Source of the DNA: Ramlibacter sp.
Lineage (GTDB): Bacteria; Pseudomonadota; Gammaproteobacteria; Burkholderiales; Burkholderiaceae_C
NCBI GenBank assembly: GCA_019449555.1
Contig: JAGRPN010000165.1
Coordinates: 1-59,728 of the forward strand
Direction: 5' to 3'
DNA: 59,728 nt
The notes under the pieces are model-generated. The model saw nothing but the letters and a program-made list of their open reading frames with translations, had not been told where the DNA came from and did not search any database. Positions 24,533-34,512 of the stretch are shown one piece after another (the stretch's first letter is position 1; every line of letters starts with the position of its first letter). The translations under genes and the position numbers were made by a program.

Positions 24533-25383
24533 CCGACGCGCTCCACGGCGATCGCCATCTGCGCGCTGATGGACTCGCCCGGCTGCAGGATCGCCAGGCC
24601 CAATTGCGCGGCATCGGCGCCGGCATCGGCCAGGCAGATCGCGTTGTTGACGTGGCTCACCGGCTCGATCGCGACGAATTCGCGCGTGTCGTTGGTGAAC
24701 ACGACGAGCCGGCTCAGGCTCGAGGTCACCCGCGTATGCAATAGCTCGTCGCGCAACTGGACGACACCGGTCCAGCCGTCGAAGCAATGATCGATGTCCA
24801 GGAACGCGCAGGAGGCGTCCAGCCCATGCGAAGGCCGCCGCTCGGTCGGCAGCTTGTCGGAGCCCATTTCCCAGCGCCCCGTCGCCTCCAACGAGATGCG
24901 GCTGCGCGCTCGCTTGACGAAGTACGGATGCCATCCCAGGCCGGCCGGTGCAGCCTGTTGGGCGTGGTTCGTCAGCGACAGCGTGAGCTCCAGGGTGTCG
25001 CCGCGCACCCGCAGCGTCTGCGAGCTGTCGAAGGCGAACGGCCAGGCGGCGTCGGGCCGATGCTCGTAGGCGAGCAGGGCGAAGTCGCTCTCGCTCTCCA
25101 GCACTTGCCACGGCCGCTGCCAGCCCACGCCATGGATCGCGTGCGGCTCCGCGCCGTCGTTGCGCACGAGCGGATGCTGCGTTCCTTGCCACAGCAAGGT
25201 GGCCTGGGCGATTCGATTGGAGAACGGGACCAGCGGATAGCTGCCCGCGGCGCGCACGGAATTCAGCTCGGCGGCACGGGTGGACCGCAGCACCGGCACG
25301 CCGTCCAGCCACAGCCCGGCAATGCATCCGCCGAGCCGAGGCTGAAGTTCGCACACCAGCGCACCCGAGCGAAGTTGGACCAT
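24529..25383 (-). CDS. Aldose 1-epimerase
   Basis: This 284-residue protein has the galactose mutarotase fold: SYPLVPFSNRI (substrate-binding Asn-Arg), EPHAIHGVGWQRPW with the catalytic histidine, GLGWHPYF with the second histidine, and FVAIEPVSHVNNAI with the catalytic glutamate. It interconverts alpha and beta anomers of aldoses. The start ATG is at 25383. It is the first gene of a likely four-gene operon with the lactonase and glcEF, and shares its upstream region with the divergent gene at 25488. Confidence 0.93.
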   Translation of the reverse strand: MVQLRSGALVCELQPRLGGCIAGLWLDGVPVLRSTRAAELNSVRAAGSYPLVPFSNRIAQATLLWQGTQHPLVRNDGAEPHAIHGVGWQRPWQVLESESDFALLAYEHRPDAAWPFAFDSSQTLRVRGDTLELTLSLTNHAQQAAPAGLGWHPYFVKRARSRISLEATGRWEMGSDKLPTERRPSHGLDASCAFLDIDHCFDGWTGVVQLRDELLHTRVTSSLSRLVVFTNDTREFVAIEPVSHVNNAICLADAGADAAQLGLAILQPGESISAQMAIAVERVG

Positions 25384-25487
25384 GCCTGCAGCTTGCCTCC
25401 TCGCAGCATTGTGCCGCGCCGGCGGCCAAAGCGGCCCCGCAGCCCGTGCAAACCGGTAACATAAGCCGTACCGTGCAGGGAAACGCA

Positions 25488-26177
25488 ATGCAGGACAAAC
25501 AACAAAACAAGTTGGGATCGGCCGCCGGCCAGGCCGCGGACCGGATGGTGGAAGCGGCGCGCTATACGCTGCTGCGCCGGCTGGCATACGCCATGCGCCA
25601 TCACATGGTGGTGCACCTCCAGCCCATCGGCATGATCACCGAAGTGATGGAGCGGCGCCTGAAATCGCCGTCGCCCGATCTGGCGCAAGTGCATGAGAGC
25701 ATGGCCAAGATCAACGGCTTTTCGCGCGCCGCCGTGCAGTCGTGCCTGGACGTCGTGTCGTGGCTCGCGCCGGAAGACGGCGCGCAGGTTCCACTCGATG
25801 CCGGCGTGCAGGAATGCGTGGCGCTGTTGCGCAGCAATTTCAACTTCCGCGGCTTCACGCTCAAGGACGAGGTCGGCAGCGCCCCCGCCCCGGTGGTGCG
25901 CGCCGGGTTGCGCAACGTGCTGCCCGCCGCGCTGCTCGCGCTGACGGATGGCACAACGTCTCCGGCCGACGTGGTGATTTCGGCCGAGCTGCAGGAGCGG
26001 CAAGCCAGGCTCGCGCTGCGCCTGCGGCGCAACGATGGCTCGGCCGGTTTCGCGGGCGACCCGCCGTATCGCTTGCTCGAGTGGAGTGAGGTACAGGCGC
26101 TGGCCGCTGCGGACGACATCGCGTTCGAGCGCGACGGCGAATCGGTGCACTTGACGGTGCCGTTCGCGGCCAGCTGA
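25488..26177 (+). CDS. Sensor-like protein with a degenerate histidine-kinase pattern
   Basis: This 229-residue protein has an N-terminal helical stretch (RRLAYAMRHHMVVHLQPIGMI, about residues 35-58) that resembles the dimerisation/phospho-acceptor helix of histidine kinases. A second part (residues about 105-220) has the general look of an ATPase domain but lacks the Asn (N) box and glycine boxes. It has no membrane span. It may be a degenerate sensor or a phosphotransfer-like scaffold. I use the ATG at 25488 because an earlier in-frame start adds only unlikely residues. It is divergent from the aldose epimerase operon. Confidence 0.6.
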   Translation: MQDKQQNKLGSAAGQAADRMVEAARYTLLRRLAYAMRHHMVVHLQPIGMITEVMERRLKSPSPDLAQVHESMAKINGFSRAAVQSCLDVVSWLAPEDGAQVPLDAGVQECVALLRSNFNFRGFTLKDEVGSAPAPVVRAGLRNVLPAALLALTDGTTSPADVVISAELQERQARLALRLRRNDGSAGFAGDPPYRLLEWSEVQALAAADDIAFERDGESVHLTVPFAAS

Positions 26178-26185
26178 CGCGCGCC

Positions 26186-26224
26186 AAAAAAACGGCCCGC
26201 TCGAGCGCTAGCTCTCGCGGGCCG
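26186..26224 (-). terminator. Rho-independent terminator of amtB
   Basis: On the minus strand a stem with arms CGGCCCGC and GCGGGCCG and a 16-base loop is followed directly by seven T residues. It lies about 60 bases after the amtB stop, the expected place for an intrinsic terminator of that operon. Confidence 0.8.
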
Positions 26225-26282
26225 AACATCCAAGGGAGACTCTTGCTGTTGCGCCGCGGCGCGCGGCCGCAGCATGTTCCTG

Positions 26283-27803
26283 CTACCGGTTGTAGGCGGT
26301 TTCGCCGTGCGACGAGATGTCCAGGCCCTCGCGCTCTTCTTCCTCGGTCACCCGCAGGCCGATCACCAGGTCCACGATCTTGTAGGCGATGAAGGCCACG
26401 ACCGCGGACCAGACGATGGTGGTCAGCACGCCTTGCAGCTGGATCCAGACCTGGCCGCCGATCGAATAGTCGGGCGCGACCTTGTTGGCCACGTAGTCGT
26501 AGATGCCGGTGCCGCCGAGCGAGGGCGAGGCGAACACGCCGGTGAGCAACGCACCGAGCGCGCCGCCGACGCCGTGCACGCCGAACACGTCGAGCGAGTC
26601 GTCCGCGCCCAGCATCCGCTTGAGGCCGTTGACACCCCACAGGCAGACCAGGCCGGCCAGCAGGCCGATCACGATCGCACCCATGGGGCCGACGAACCCG
26701 CAAGCCGGCGTGATGGCCACCAGCCCGGCCACGGCACCCGACGCGCCGCCCAGCATGGAAGCCTTGCCCTTGGTCAGCGCTTCACCCGAAATCCAGGACA
26801 GCGTCGCGGCCGCGGTGGCCACCAGCGTGTTGGCGAACGCGAGCGCCGCTGTTCCGGTGGCTTCCAGGTTCGAGCCGGCGTTGAAGCCGAACCAGCCCAC
26901 CCACAGCAGCGCGGCGCCCACCATAGTCAATGTCAGGCTGTGCGGCGCAAAGGATTCCCGGCCATAGCCGATCCGCTTGCCCAGCACAAAGGCGCCGACC
27001 AGGCCGGCCACGCCGGCGTTGATGTGCACCACGGTGCCGCCCGCGAAGTCGAGCGCGCCCTTGGCCCACAACCAGCCGCCGTTCGCGGTCACCGTCTCCA
27101 GCGTCTTGGCGTCGGTGATCGCATCCGGGCCGTCCCAGTACCAGACCATGTGCGCGATCGGCAGGTAGCTGAAGGTGAACCAGAGCACCACGAACAGCAG
27201 CACCGCCGAGAACTTGATCCGCTCCGCGAACGAGCCCACGATCAGCGCGCAGGTGATGGCCGCGAAGGTCGCCTGGAACGTGAAAAACGACAGCTCGGGA
27301 ATCACCACGCCCTTGCTGAAGGTCGCAGCGACCGAATCCGGCGTGACGCCCTTCAGGAACAGCTTGTCGAAGCTGCCCATGAACGGATTGCCGGCGGTGA
27401 ACGCGACGCTGTAACCGTACAAGGTCCACAGCACATAGATCAACGCCGTCACCACGAACACCTGCATCAGCACGGACAGCATGTTCTTGCTGCGAACCAG
27501 GCCGCCGTAGAACAGCGCCAGGCCGGGGATGGTCATCAGGATCACCAGCACCGTGGCGACGGTCATCCAGGCGGTGTCGCCTTTGTTGGGCACCGGGGCC
27601 GGGGCGGAAGCCGCCGCAACGGGTGCGGCAGCGGCCGGCGCGGCTGCGGGCGCAGCGCTATCGGCCGCCGGTGTGGCTGTTGCGGCGGGTGCCGCAGCGG
27701 GTGCTGCAGCGGCCGGTGCGGTGGCTGCGGGCGCCTGCGCCAGCGCGACTCCGCCGATCAACAGGCCCAGGCCGAGGCCCAGGGAGGCGAGAAACTTTCT
27801 CAT
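26283..27803 (-). CDS. amtB: Ammonium transporter
   Basis: This 506-residue protein is an AmtB-type ammonium channel. A signal peptide (residues 1-23) is followed by an unusual Ala/Pro-rich segment (about residues 23-75), then eleven spans with family motifs: GLALFYGGLVR, VLWFTFSYLP, GGTVVHINAGVAGLVGA, WVGWFGFNAGS and DVFGVHGVGG, including the pore histidines. It imports ammonium under nitrogen limitation and is gated by the PII protein GlnK. It follows glnK in the same operon. Confidence 0.96.
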   Translation of the reverse strand: MRKFLASLGLGLGLLIGGVALAQAPAATAPAAAAPAAAPAATATPAADSAAPAAAPAAAAPVAAASAPAPVPNKGDTAWMTVATVLVILMTIPGLALFYGGLVRSKNMLSVLMQVFVVTALIYVLWTLYGYSVAFTAGNPFMGSFDKLFLKGVTPDSVAATFSKGVVIPELSFFTFQATFAAITCALIVGSFAERIKFSAVLLFVVLWFTFSYLPIAHMVWYWDGPDAITDAKTLETVTANGGWLWAKGALDFAGGTVVHINAGVAGLVGAFVLGKRIGYGRESFAPHSLTLTMVGAALLWVGWFGFNAGSNLEATGTAALAFANTLVATAAATLSWISGEALTKGKASMLGGASGAVAGLVAITPACGFVGPMGAIVIGLLAGLVCLWGVNGLKRMLGADDSLDVFGVHGVGGALGALLTGVFASPSLGGTGIYDYVANKVAPDYSIGGQVWIQLQGVLTTIVWSAVVAFIAYKIVDLVIGLRVTEEEEREGLDISSHGETAYNR

Positions 27804-27833
27804 GGTCGTCTCTTTCGTGAAAGTTGGGGAGCT

Positions 27834-28944
<1,111 letters not shown>

Positions 28945-28985
28945 AGAGTTCTCCTGGGTAGAAAAAGGGGTGATCACCTCTACCT

Positions 28986-29001
28986 AGCAGAGAGCGTGCC
29001 A
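28986..29001 (-). promoter_or_regulatory. Sigma-54 (RpoN) promoter of torF-glnK-amtB
   Basis: On the minus strand, TGGCACG CTCT CTGCT matches the -24/-12 consensus (TGGCACG N4 TTGCW) with one mismatch and exact spacing. It lies about 45 bases upstream of the first gene of a nitrogen-uptake operon, which NtrC and RpoN classically control. Confidence 0.8.
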
Positions 29002-29161
29002 AAAGTCACAAGGGCTGCGGCCGAGGTGCACGTCGCCAGTCGGTGCGGCGTTATGCATGGAAGCTGCGGGACGGAACAGCCGGGCGCACCGGCGTGGTGC
29101 CGCGCGACTCTTTTTGCGGCGTCGCCGGCAAACGTGCACCTGGATGGGGAGGAGCGATTCG

Positions 29162-30127
29162 ATGAGCTTGTCGTTGGTGCAAAGCCGGGCGCTGCTGGGG
29201 CTGGAGGCGGCAGCCGTCACAGTGGAGGTGCATCTGGCGAATGGCCTGCCCAGCTTCACGCTCGTCGGACTGGCCGATGTCGAAGTGAAGGAAGCGCGCG
29301 AACGCGTGCGCTCGGCGCTGCAAAACTGCGGGCTCGAGTTTCCTCACAACAAGCGCATCACGGTCAACCTCGCGCCGGCCGACCTGCCAAAGGACTCGGG
29401 CCGCTTCGACCTGCCGATCGCGCTCGGCATCCTGGCCGCCAGTGGCCAGCTGGACGCGGCGCGCCTTGCAGGGTACGAGTTCGCGGGCGAGCTCTCGCTC
29501 TCCGGCGAATTGCGGCCCGTGCGCGGTGCGCTGGCCATGAGCCTCGCGCTGCACGCGGCCGGTGCGACAGCCAGGTTGGTGCTGCCGCCGGGCAGCGCGG
29601 AGGAAGCGGCGCTGGTGCCGCAGGCCCAGGTGTACCGGGCCGATCACCTGCTGGACGTGGTGCGCCAGTTCCTGCCGGTGCAGCCGCCCGAGCCCGGCGA
29701 GGGCTGGGCGCGGGTCGTCGCGCAGCCGGCGGCGGCCGGCCCGCGTTACCCCGACCTCGCCGACGTGAAGGGTCAATCCGGCGCCAAGCGCGCGCTCGAG
29801 ATCGCCGCGGCCGGCGGACACAGCCTGCTGCTGCTCGGCCCACCCGGCTCGGGCAAGTCGATGCTGGCCCAGCGCTTTGCCGGCCTGCTGCCCGCCATGA
29901 CCGTGGAAGAAGCGCTGCAAAGCGCCGCGGTCGCGAGCCTGGCGGGCCAGTTCTCCCTGGCGCGCTGGGGCTTGCGGCCGACCTGCAGCCCGCATCACAC
30001 GGCAAGCGCGGTGGCGCTGGTCGGCGGGGGCTCGCCGCCGCGGCCCGGCGAGATCTCGCTGGCGCACCATGGGGTCCTCTTCCTCGATGAATTGTTGCTT
30101 TTGCTTTCTTGCCATTCTAGTCCATAA
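29162..30127 (+). pseudogene. comM: comM/yifB Mg-chelatase-like ATPase, disrupted by the island
   Basis: The first 311 codons encode an intact N-terminal half of ComM (YifB): the ChlI-like domain (GLPSFTLVGLADVEVKEARE, RITVNLAPADLPK) and the AAA core with Walker A GPPGSGKS at about residue 227. ComM is a hexameric helicase that promotes branch migration during natural transformation. The family sequence stops in Walker B after GVLFLDEL (position 30094), where PEF should follow; the frame then runs into island DNA and ends at 30127. The C-terminal half, about 190 residues, is missing from the window and presumably lies beyond the other island end. Confidence 0.92.
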
Positions 30128-30128
30128 T
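30101..30128 (+). promoter_or_regulatory. Possible promoter at the island left end
   Basis: TTGCTT (30101-30106) and CATAAT (30123-30128) are separated by 16 bases and lie about 30 bases before the GTG start of the first recombinase gene. The position, inside the element and pointing inward, suits the recombinase operon. The match is moderate. Confidence 0.35.
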
Positions 30129-30159
30129 GTCCTAACACATTGTTATGTAAAGAACTTCA

Positions 30160-32433
30160 GTGTCTGACGAAGAAGAAAAATTCCTGCCAATCGTCACTAA
30201 TCTCAAGTGGCAACGGTTTCGTTTCGAGCTATTGCCAGACACCTTGGTCAGCCGTCTTCTTCAGGACCACGCCGCTCGCCACGGCGCTCGGACGCTACTA
30301 GATGGCAGCAAGGCGTCAGACGCGCCCAGCCAGGGCTTTCCGAAGGCTCTTGAGTGCTATTTGCACCTCACCAACTCCGGGCCACTCCGACCATCCTGCT
30401 TGGAAGACGGGCAGCTATCAGCGCTCTTTCCTGGCTTTGTGGGCGCCGTCTACTCAAAGCGCCTGTTTAGCGATGAAGTCTCCCTTCAGGCGCGCTACAA
30501 CTATGTGCGGTCGATTTACACGACGCTGGCGAAGATGAACGCGCCGCTGCCTGAGGAAATAGAGGCTCTGTATCCAAAAATTGACAGGGCACCCGACGCA
30601 GCACAGCCTTTCGCTGAAGCATTTGAAGTACGGCCACTTGATTCCAATGCTGTGCGCATCTGGCGCGGCTGGCCCATCACATCAGCGACCGGTGCGAGGC
30701 AGTGGCTGCCCCTGCGCTATGTGTTTGAGAAGTTCGGACCGGCGTGGACGGACCGCCTCCACCAACTTCTAAAACTCGCGGCACTGGGCCTCCGCCAACA
30801 ACGTTTTCCTGGACTAAAGGAGTTGTGCTGCTTCATTGTCGAGCGCAACGATGTCAACGCGTCAACATTGCAAGACCGAGCGTTTGCGACACAAATGTGG
30901 CATGACTTCTGGGAGTTTTATAGGAAGGCTCGCTCGCCTACTGCTAGCAACCGCCTCATCGTCGAGAATTGGAGGAGCCACTTTCGAGATTTTGCTCAGC
31001 GGGTACTGATATCCAGCGGAATGTTCGCCGCGCCCTACGGCAGCTTTCCTGGACCCGGACACGCCCCGGGCCTGTTAAGAGCAAAGGCCACCAAGCCGAC
31101 CGACGAGTCCGAAGTCGATGGTACTTTGCTTGCGTCTGTTCCAGCCGATATTAGCGACGAAGCCGCGTGGAATTTCCTCCTGGTCGAGATACCTGCGGCT
31201 GTAAGCCGTGTTCGGACTTGGGCCGAGAATCAGGTCAGAGAAAATTGGGCGCTGCACCTCCGGCGAAAACGGTTGGCGCAATCCGTCAAATGCGGAACCT
31301 GGGGTTTGATGGAGCCTGGTAGTGAGTGTGGCGGCCATCTAGCCGCCGCTGCCGGCACTTACGAGGTGTTCGGCCATTTGACCGCGGGTGACGCGAATCT
31401 AAGGGACTGGTACCCACTTCCCCTTATCAGGACAGCTCAAGAACTCGGGATTCCTCAAGCCTTGTCGCTCCTTCCATTCGCAGCGTTGCTAGTCATTGAA
31501 CATCCAAGAATCACGTCTTCCTTACTCGAGTCCTTAGAGATATGGGATAAGAACGGCAAGCTGATAGGACTGCAGCCGCAAAATGGGGTCACCTTTCTAC
31601 ATGGCTACAAGTACCGGGCCGGGGTGCAATGGGCGGAGGTCCGCATACCCCTAACTCCGACGTCTCTCCGAACAGTACTCAAAGTGCTCGCCATCACACG
31701 CCCTCTCAGAGAATACCTTCGAGCGAAAGGAGATGACAACTGGCGATTTCTCTTACTAACTACAAGAGGTTTTGGCCAACCGAAGCGAGCACAGAAGTTC
31801 GCAGCTGACACATCGGAATCGTCAAGGGTACGGCGCGTCGCCGCGCAGATGCAAAAGCATTGCGGCTTAGACGGCGTTGATGCAGGCGTACTAGCCGGAC
31901 GCTTATCTTTAAAGAGTTTGAGAACGACGTGCGGACTTAAAGTGTTTATAGAGACTCATTCCGAGCGACGAATGGCGGAGGCGCTGGGGCATTCGGAATT
32001 TAACCCCCAAATGCTCGCACGCTACCTGCCGCCGCCGTTGCTCACATTTTTCCGAGCGCGCTGGGTGAGGGCATTTCAAACGGGCCTTCTGTCCGTGATT
32101 CTGGACAACTCGGAGTACAAGCTCCGTGCCCTCGGGGTTAGCTCATCCGAGAACCTCCAGCGACTCCTTCAAGGCACAAATCTCGGCGGAATACGAGACA
32201 TGTTGCGGGAAGAAGAGCCCGTCGACCCGGGTCACGATGCTGAGGGGCGACTGGTCTTCAATGCCAACCGCGAAACCCTGTCCCTGATGCGCAAGTTTGC
32301 CGCCGGAACTCCGAATACCGGAGAAGAAATTTTCTGGCACCACTTTGGAAAGCACGTTCTAGGCTACATGACATCTCGTGTGGGTATGGACCCGGAGCTA
32401 GACGAGTGCTTACGCCTATCGGAGGTAAGTTGA
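30160..32433 (+). CDS. Large tyrosine recombinase A (757 aa)
   Basis: The first gene of the island encodes a 757-residue tyrosine recombinase-like protein. The catalytic region is in the C-terminal half: R450 (EHPRITSSLL, box I), SLKSLRTTCG with R588 (box II; the usual His is Lys), H611 (LGHSEF) and Y622 (ARYLPPP). The long N-terminal half would hold the core-binding and arm-binding domains. It begins at a GTG at 30160. Its stop overlaps the next gene as TTGA, so the operon is coupled. It is much longer than ordinary phage integrases (300-450 aa). With its partners it probably catalyses integration into comM. Confidence 0.8.
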   Translation: MSDEEEKFLPIVTNLKWQRFRFELLPDTLVSRLLQDHAARHGARTLLDGSKASDAPSQGFPKALECYLHLTNSGPLRPSCLEDGQLSALFPGFVGAVYSKRLFSDEVSLQARYNYVRSIYTTLAKMNAPLPEEIEALYPKIDRAPDAAQPFAEAFEVRPLDSNAVRIWRGWPITSATGARQWLPLRYVFEKFGPAWTDRLHQLLKLAALGLRQQRFPGLKELCCFIVERNDVNASTLQDRAFATQMWHDFWEFYRKARSPTASNRLIVENWRSHFRDFAQRVLISSGMFAAPYGSFPGPGHAPGLLRAKATKPTDESEVDGTLLASVPADISDEAAWNFLLVEIPAAVSRVRTWAENQVRENWALHLRRKRLAQSVKCGTWGLMEPGSECGGHLAAAAGTYEVFGHLTAGDANLRDWYPLPLIRTAQELGIPQALSLLPFAALLVIEHPRITSSLLESLEIWDKNGKLIGLQPQNGVTFLHGYKYRAGVQWAEVRIPLTPTSLRTVLKVLAITRPLREYLRAKGDDNWRFLLLTTRGFGQPKRAQKFAADTSESSRVRRVAAQMQKHCGLDGVDAGVLAGRLSLKSLRTTCGLKVFIETHSERRMAEALGHSEFNPQMLARYLPPPLLTFFRARWVRAFQTGLLSVILDNSEYKLRALGVSSSENLQRLLQGTNLGGIRDMLREEEPVDPGHDAEGRLVFNANRETLSLMRKFAAGTPNTGEEIFWHHFGKHVLGYMTSRVGMDPELDECLRLSEVS

Positions 32434-34511
32434 TATCCGCGCGCAGCAACCCGCTCCGTCCGGATGACGCGGCGCGCCTCGGCGCGTTGCGCGCGTATCG
32501 TAATGCATGGTGGCTCAAGAGTCTCTATGGAAGCGACCTACTCGTGGCGGACTTCGGCGGCATAGGTCGCTGGGAAATCCCTCTAACGATTACATTGGCA
32601 AACGGGCGGGACCTGACGGAGAACAGGGTTCTCGTGGGTGAAATATACGACTACCTGTATGTCCAGTCTCTTCCGCCCGAGGGTTATAGACCGAGAGATG
32701 GAAGAACGGAAAAGGAGCACTTTATTCGGGCACTCAACGTACTTGACTACTTCTTGCTCTCGGACACAGATGGGAAAGTCGCGGAATACGGGCTGAGCGC
32801 AATCACCTCGCAAAGATTAACCCAGTTTCTGCTGAGTGTCGCCACAAAACGATTGACCGTAGAAGGCATATATGACTTTCCGGGCCGGCTTCAGACTTAC
32901 CTTCGTGAGCAAGCTTCCGCTCTTGATGACGAAACGGTTAAGAAAACGCTCGCGCGCAAGAGCCCCAAGCTCAACGAAATACCCGTAGGCGAGTCAGCAT
33001 GGCGAATTTGCGAGCGTCGTGAGGAGCTGCTCCGAATTCGTGCCTTCCTGCATCACGAGGGACTCTATAAAGCAACAGATTCACGACGCGCCATGTACAA
33101 GCTGATGCCCAGCAGTGCAGCTCTCGCCAGGCGGCTCTTTGCCAATTCGTTGTATGGGCGGCACCTCCGTTTGAGCATTGAAAGAACTTATCCGGAGCTG
33201 TGTATTTCGCCAAATACGCGGTATCAGAGAGAGATGGGTGCGGTTCGCGTCTGGGCAGGGAGCGAAGACCCGCGTCCAAGCGAAGGACGCTACAACGATT
33301 TTCGGTCGAAGCTGGAAGACTTTCGGAAGCTCTCGGACCTGGGGGTAGGTATTCGCCGTGAAGTGCTCGACCGCGTAGGCGATATCGACATTACATCTCT
33401 CCATGGTGTGAGCATGAAAGCCATTGACGGTGTACGGCCCGCTCCGCCGGCGGCCGTAGCAAAGGCGGTTCGTGCCGCGGTAGAGCTTTTCTGCGGGCAC
33501 GCCGACCACCTTCTTACGAGCGCAGCTCGAGTGCTTTCCGTTGCCCGAGAGCACCAGGTGTCACCGAGCGATTTAAAGCCCGACTGCTTTCAAGCTCTTC
33601 TCTTGCCTGAGACACGCGAATTCGGAATCCGTTGCTGGTCGCTTCATGAGCACCTCTGTGTGCAGCTTCGTGGGGAATGGCCTACGGCCGCGCAGTATCT
33701 TGCGCAGTTGAAAGCCCACCGGGTTGGATTGTGGGACCTCTGCACCTGCCTGTACGGCGGTAGCCTATTGGTCGTTGGGACGACGCAGGCTGGACGCAGC
33801 GCTGAGTTGTTGGATATCTGCGCCGCTGACATCGCGCGGCCACACTGGCTTCGACTCCTGACAAGAAAGGCAGGAAGTGCGGCTGCCCGTTATCAGGACT
33901 ATCGACCGATTCCGCACGTAAGCGAACAGATACTGATTCGCCTCAGCGAGTTCTTAGCCGACGTTGGTGAACCTCAAGCAAAGCTTTTCTCACCCCCGGC
34001 TCTCCGCGGTGGCCTTGGCCCGGCGAGTTCGAGCTGGAGCGCAACCGCCATTGACCGCTTTCTGGATTACATCGAGGGTGACTGTGACTTTGCCGGGCGC
34101 CGGCACTACCTTCGTCAGCATCAACTGCGCCAGTTTTTTGCAGAGGCCTTCTTTTACTCGTTCGGGTTCGCGGGACTTGACACGTTGCGTTGGTTCCTGC
34201 GGCATCTCGACCCACAGCAGGTTTGGGAATACATCGAACACACCACACCCGGGAGAGTTCTGCGACGGCACAAGGCAACAGCTGCCGCTCTGCTCATTCG
34301 CGAAGGCAGCTCAGACCTCGAGGCTCTCGTCTTACTCGTCAAAGCCCGTTACGGTGTATCGAACATAGAGGTGCTGAGCGATGAAGAGCTGGCGGAACTC
34401 ATCGTCGACTTGCAGGCAAAAGAAGAGGTGAAGATTGAACCAGTTTTCGTCAAGGGAAGAAAATCAACGTTCGGCAACATGCGACTCGGAGTCGTGGTAA
34501 GGGGGTTCTGA
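32430..34511 (+). CDS. Large tyrosine recombinase B (693 aa)
   Basis: This protein is unlike recombinase A in sequence but carries a complete tyrosine recombinase pattern near the C-terminus: R456 (AGRSAELLDI), a beta-hairpin lysine candidate (LTRKAG), H564-x-x-R567 (HQLRQF), H592 and Y601 (WEYIE), with the usual nine-residue His-to-Tyr spacing. I chose the TTG at 32430, with GGAGG just upstream and a TTGA overlap with the preceding stop; a GTG at 32406 is the alternative. The large N-terminal region (about 400 residues) has no recognised domain. Confidence 0.75.
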   Translation: MISARSNPLRPDDAARLGALRAYRNAWWLKSLYGSDLLVADFGGIGRWEIPLTITLANGRDLTENRVLVGEIYDYLYVQSLPPEGYRPRDGRTEKEHFIRALNVLDYFLLSDTDGKVAEYGLSAITSQRLTQFLLSVATKRLTVEGIYDFPGRLQTYLREQASALDDETVKKTLARKSPKLNEIPVGESAWRICERREELLRIRAFLHHEGLYKATDSRRAMYKLMPSSAALARRLFANSLYGRHLRLSIERTYPELCISPNTRYQREMGAVRVWAGSEDPRPSEGRYNDFRSKLEDFRKLSDLGVGIRREVLDRVGDIDITSLHGVSMKAIDGVRPAPPAAVAKAVRAAVELFCGHADHLLTSAARVLSVAREHQVSPSDLKPDCFQALLLPETREFGIRCWSLHEHLCVQLRGEWPTAAQYLAQLKAHRVGLWDLCTCLYGGSLLVVGTTQAGRSAELLDICAADIARPHWLRLLTRKAGSAAARYQDYRPIPHVSEQILIRLSEFLADVGEPQAKLFSPPALRGGLGPASSSWSATAIDRFLDYIEGDCDFAGRRHYLRQHQLRQFFAEAFFYSFGFAGLDTLRWFLRHLDPQQVWEYIEHTTPGRVLRRHKATAAALLIREGSSDLEALVLLVKARYGVSNIEVLSDEELAELIVDLQAKEEVKIEPVFVKGRKSTFGNMRLGVVVRGF

Positions 34512-34512
34512 A

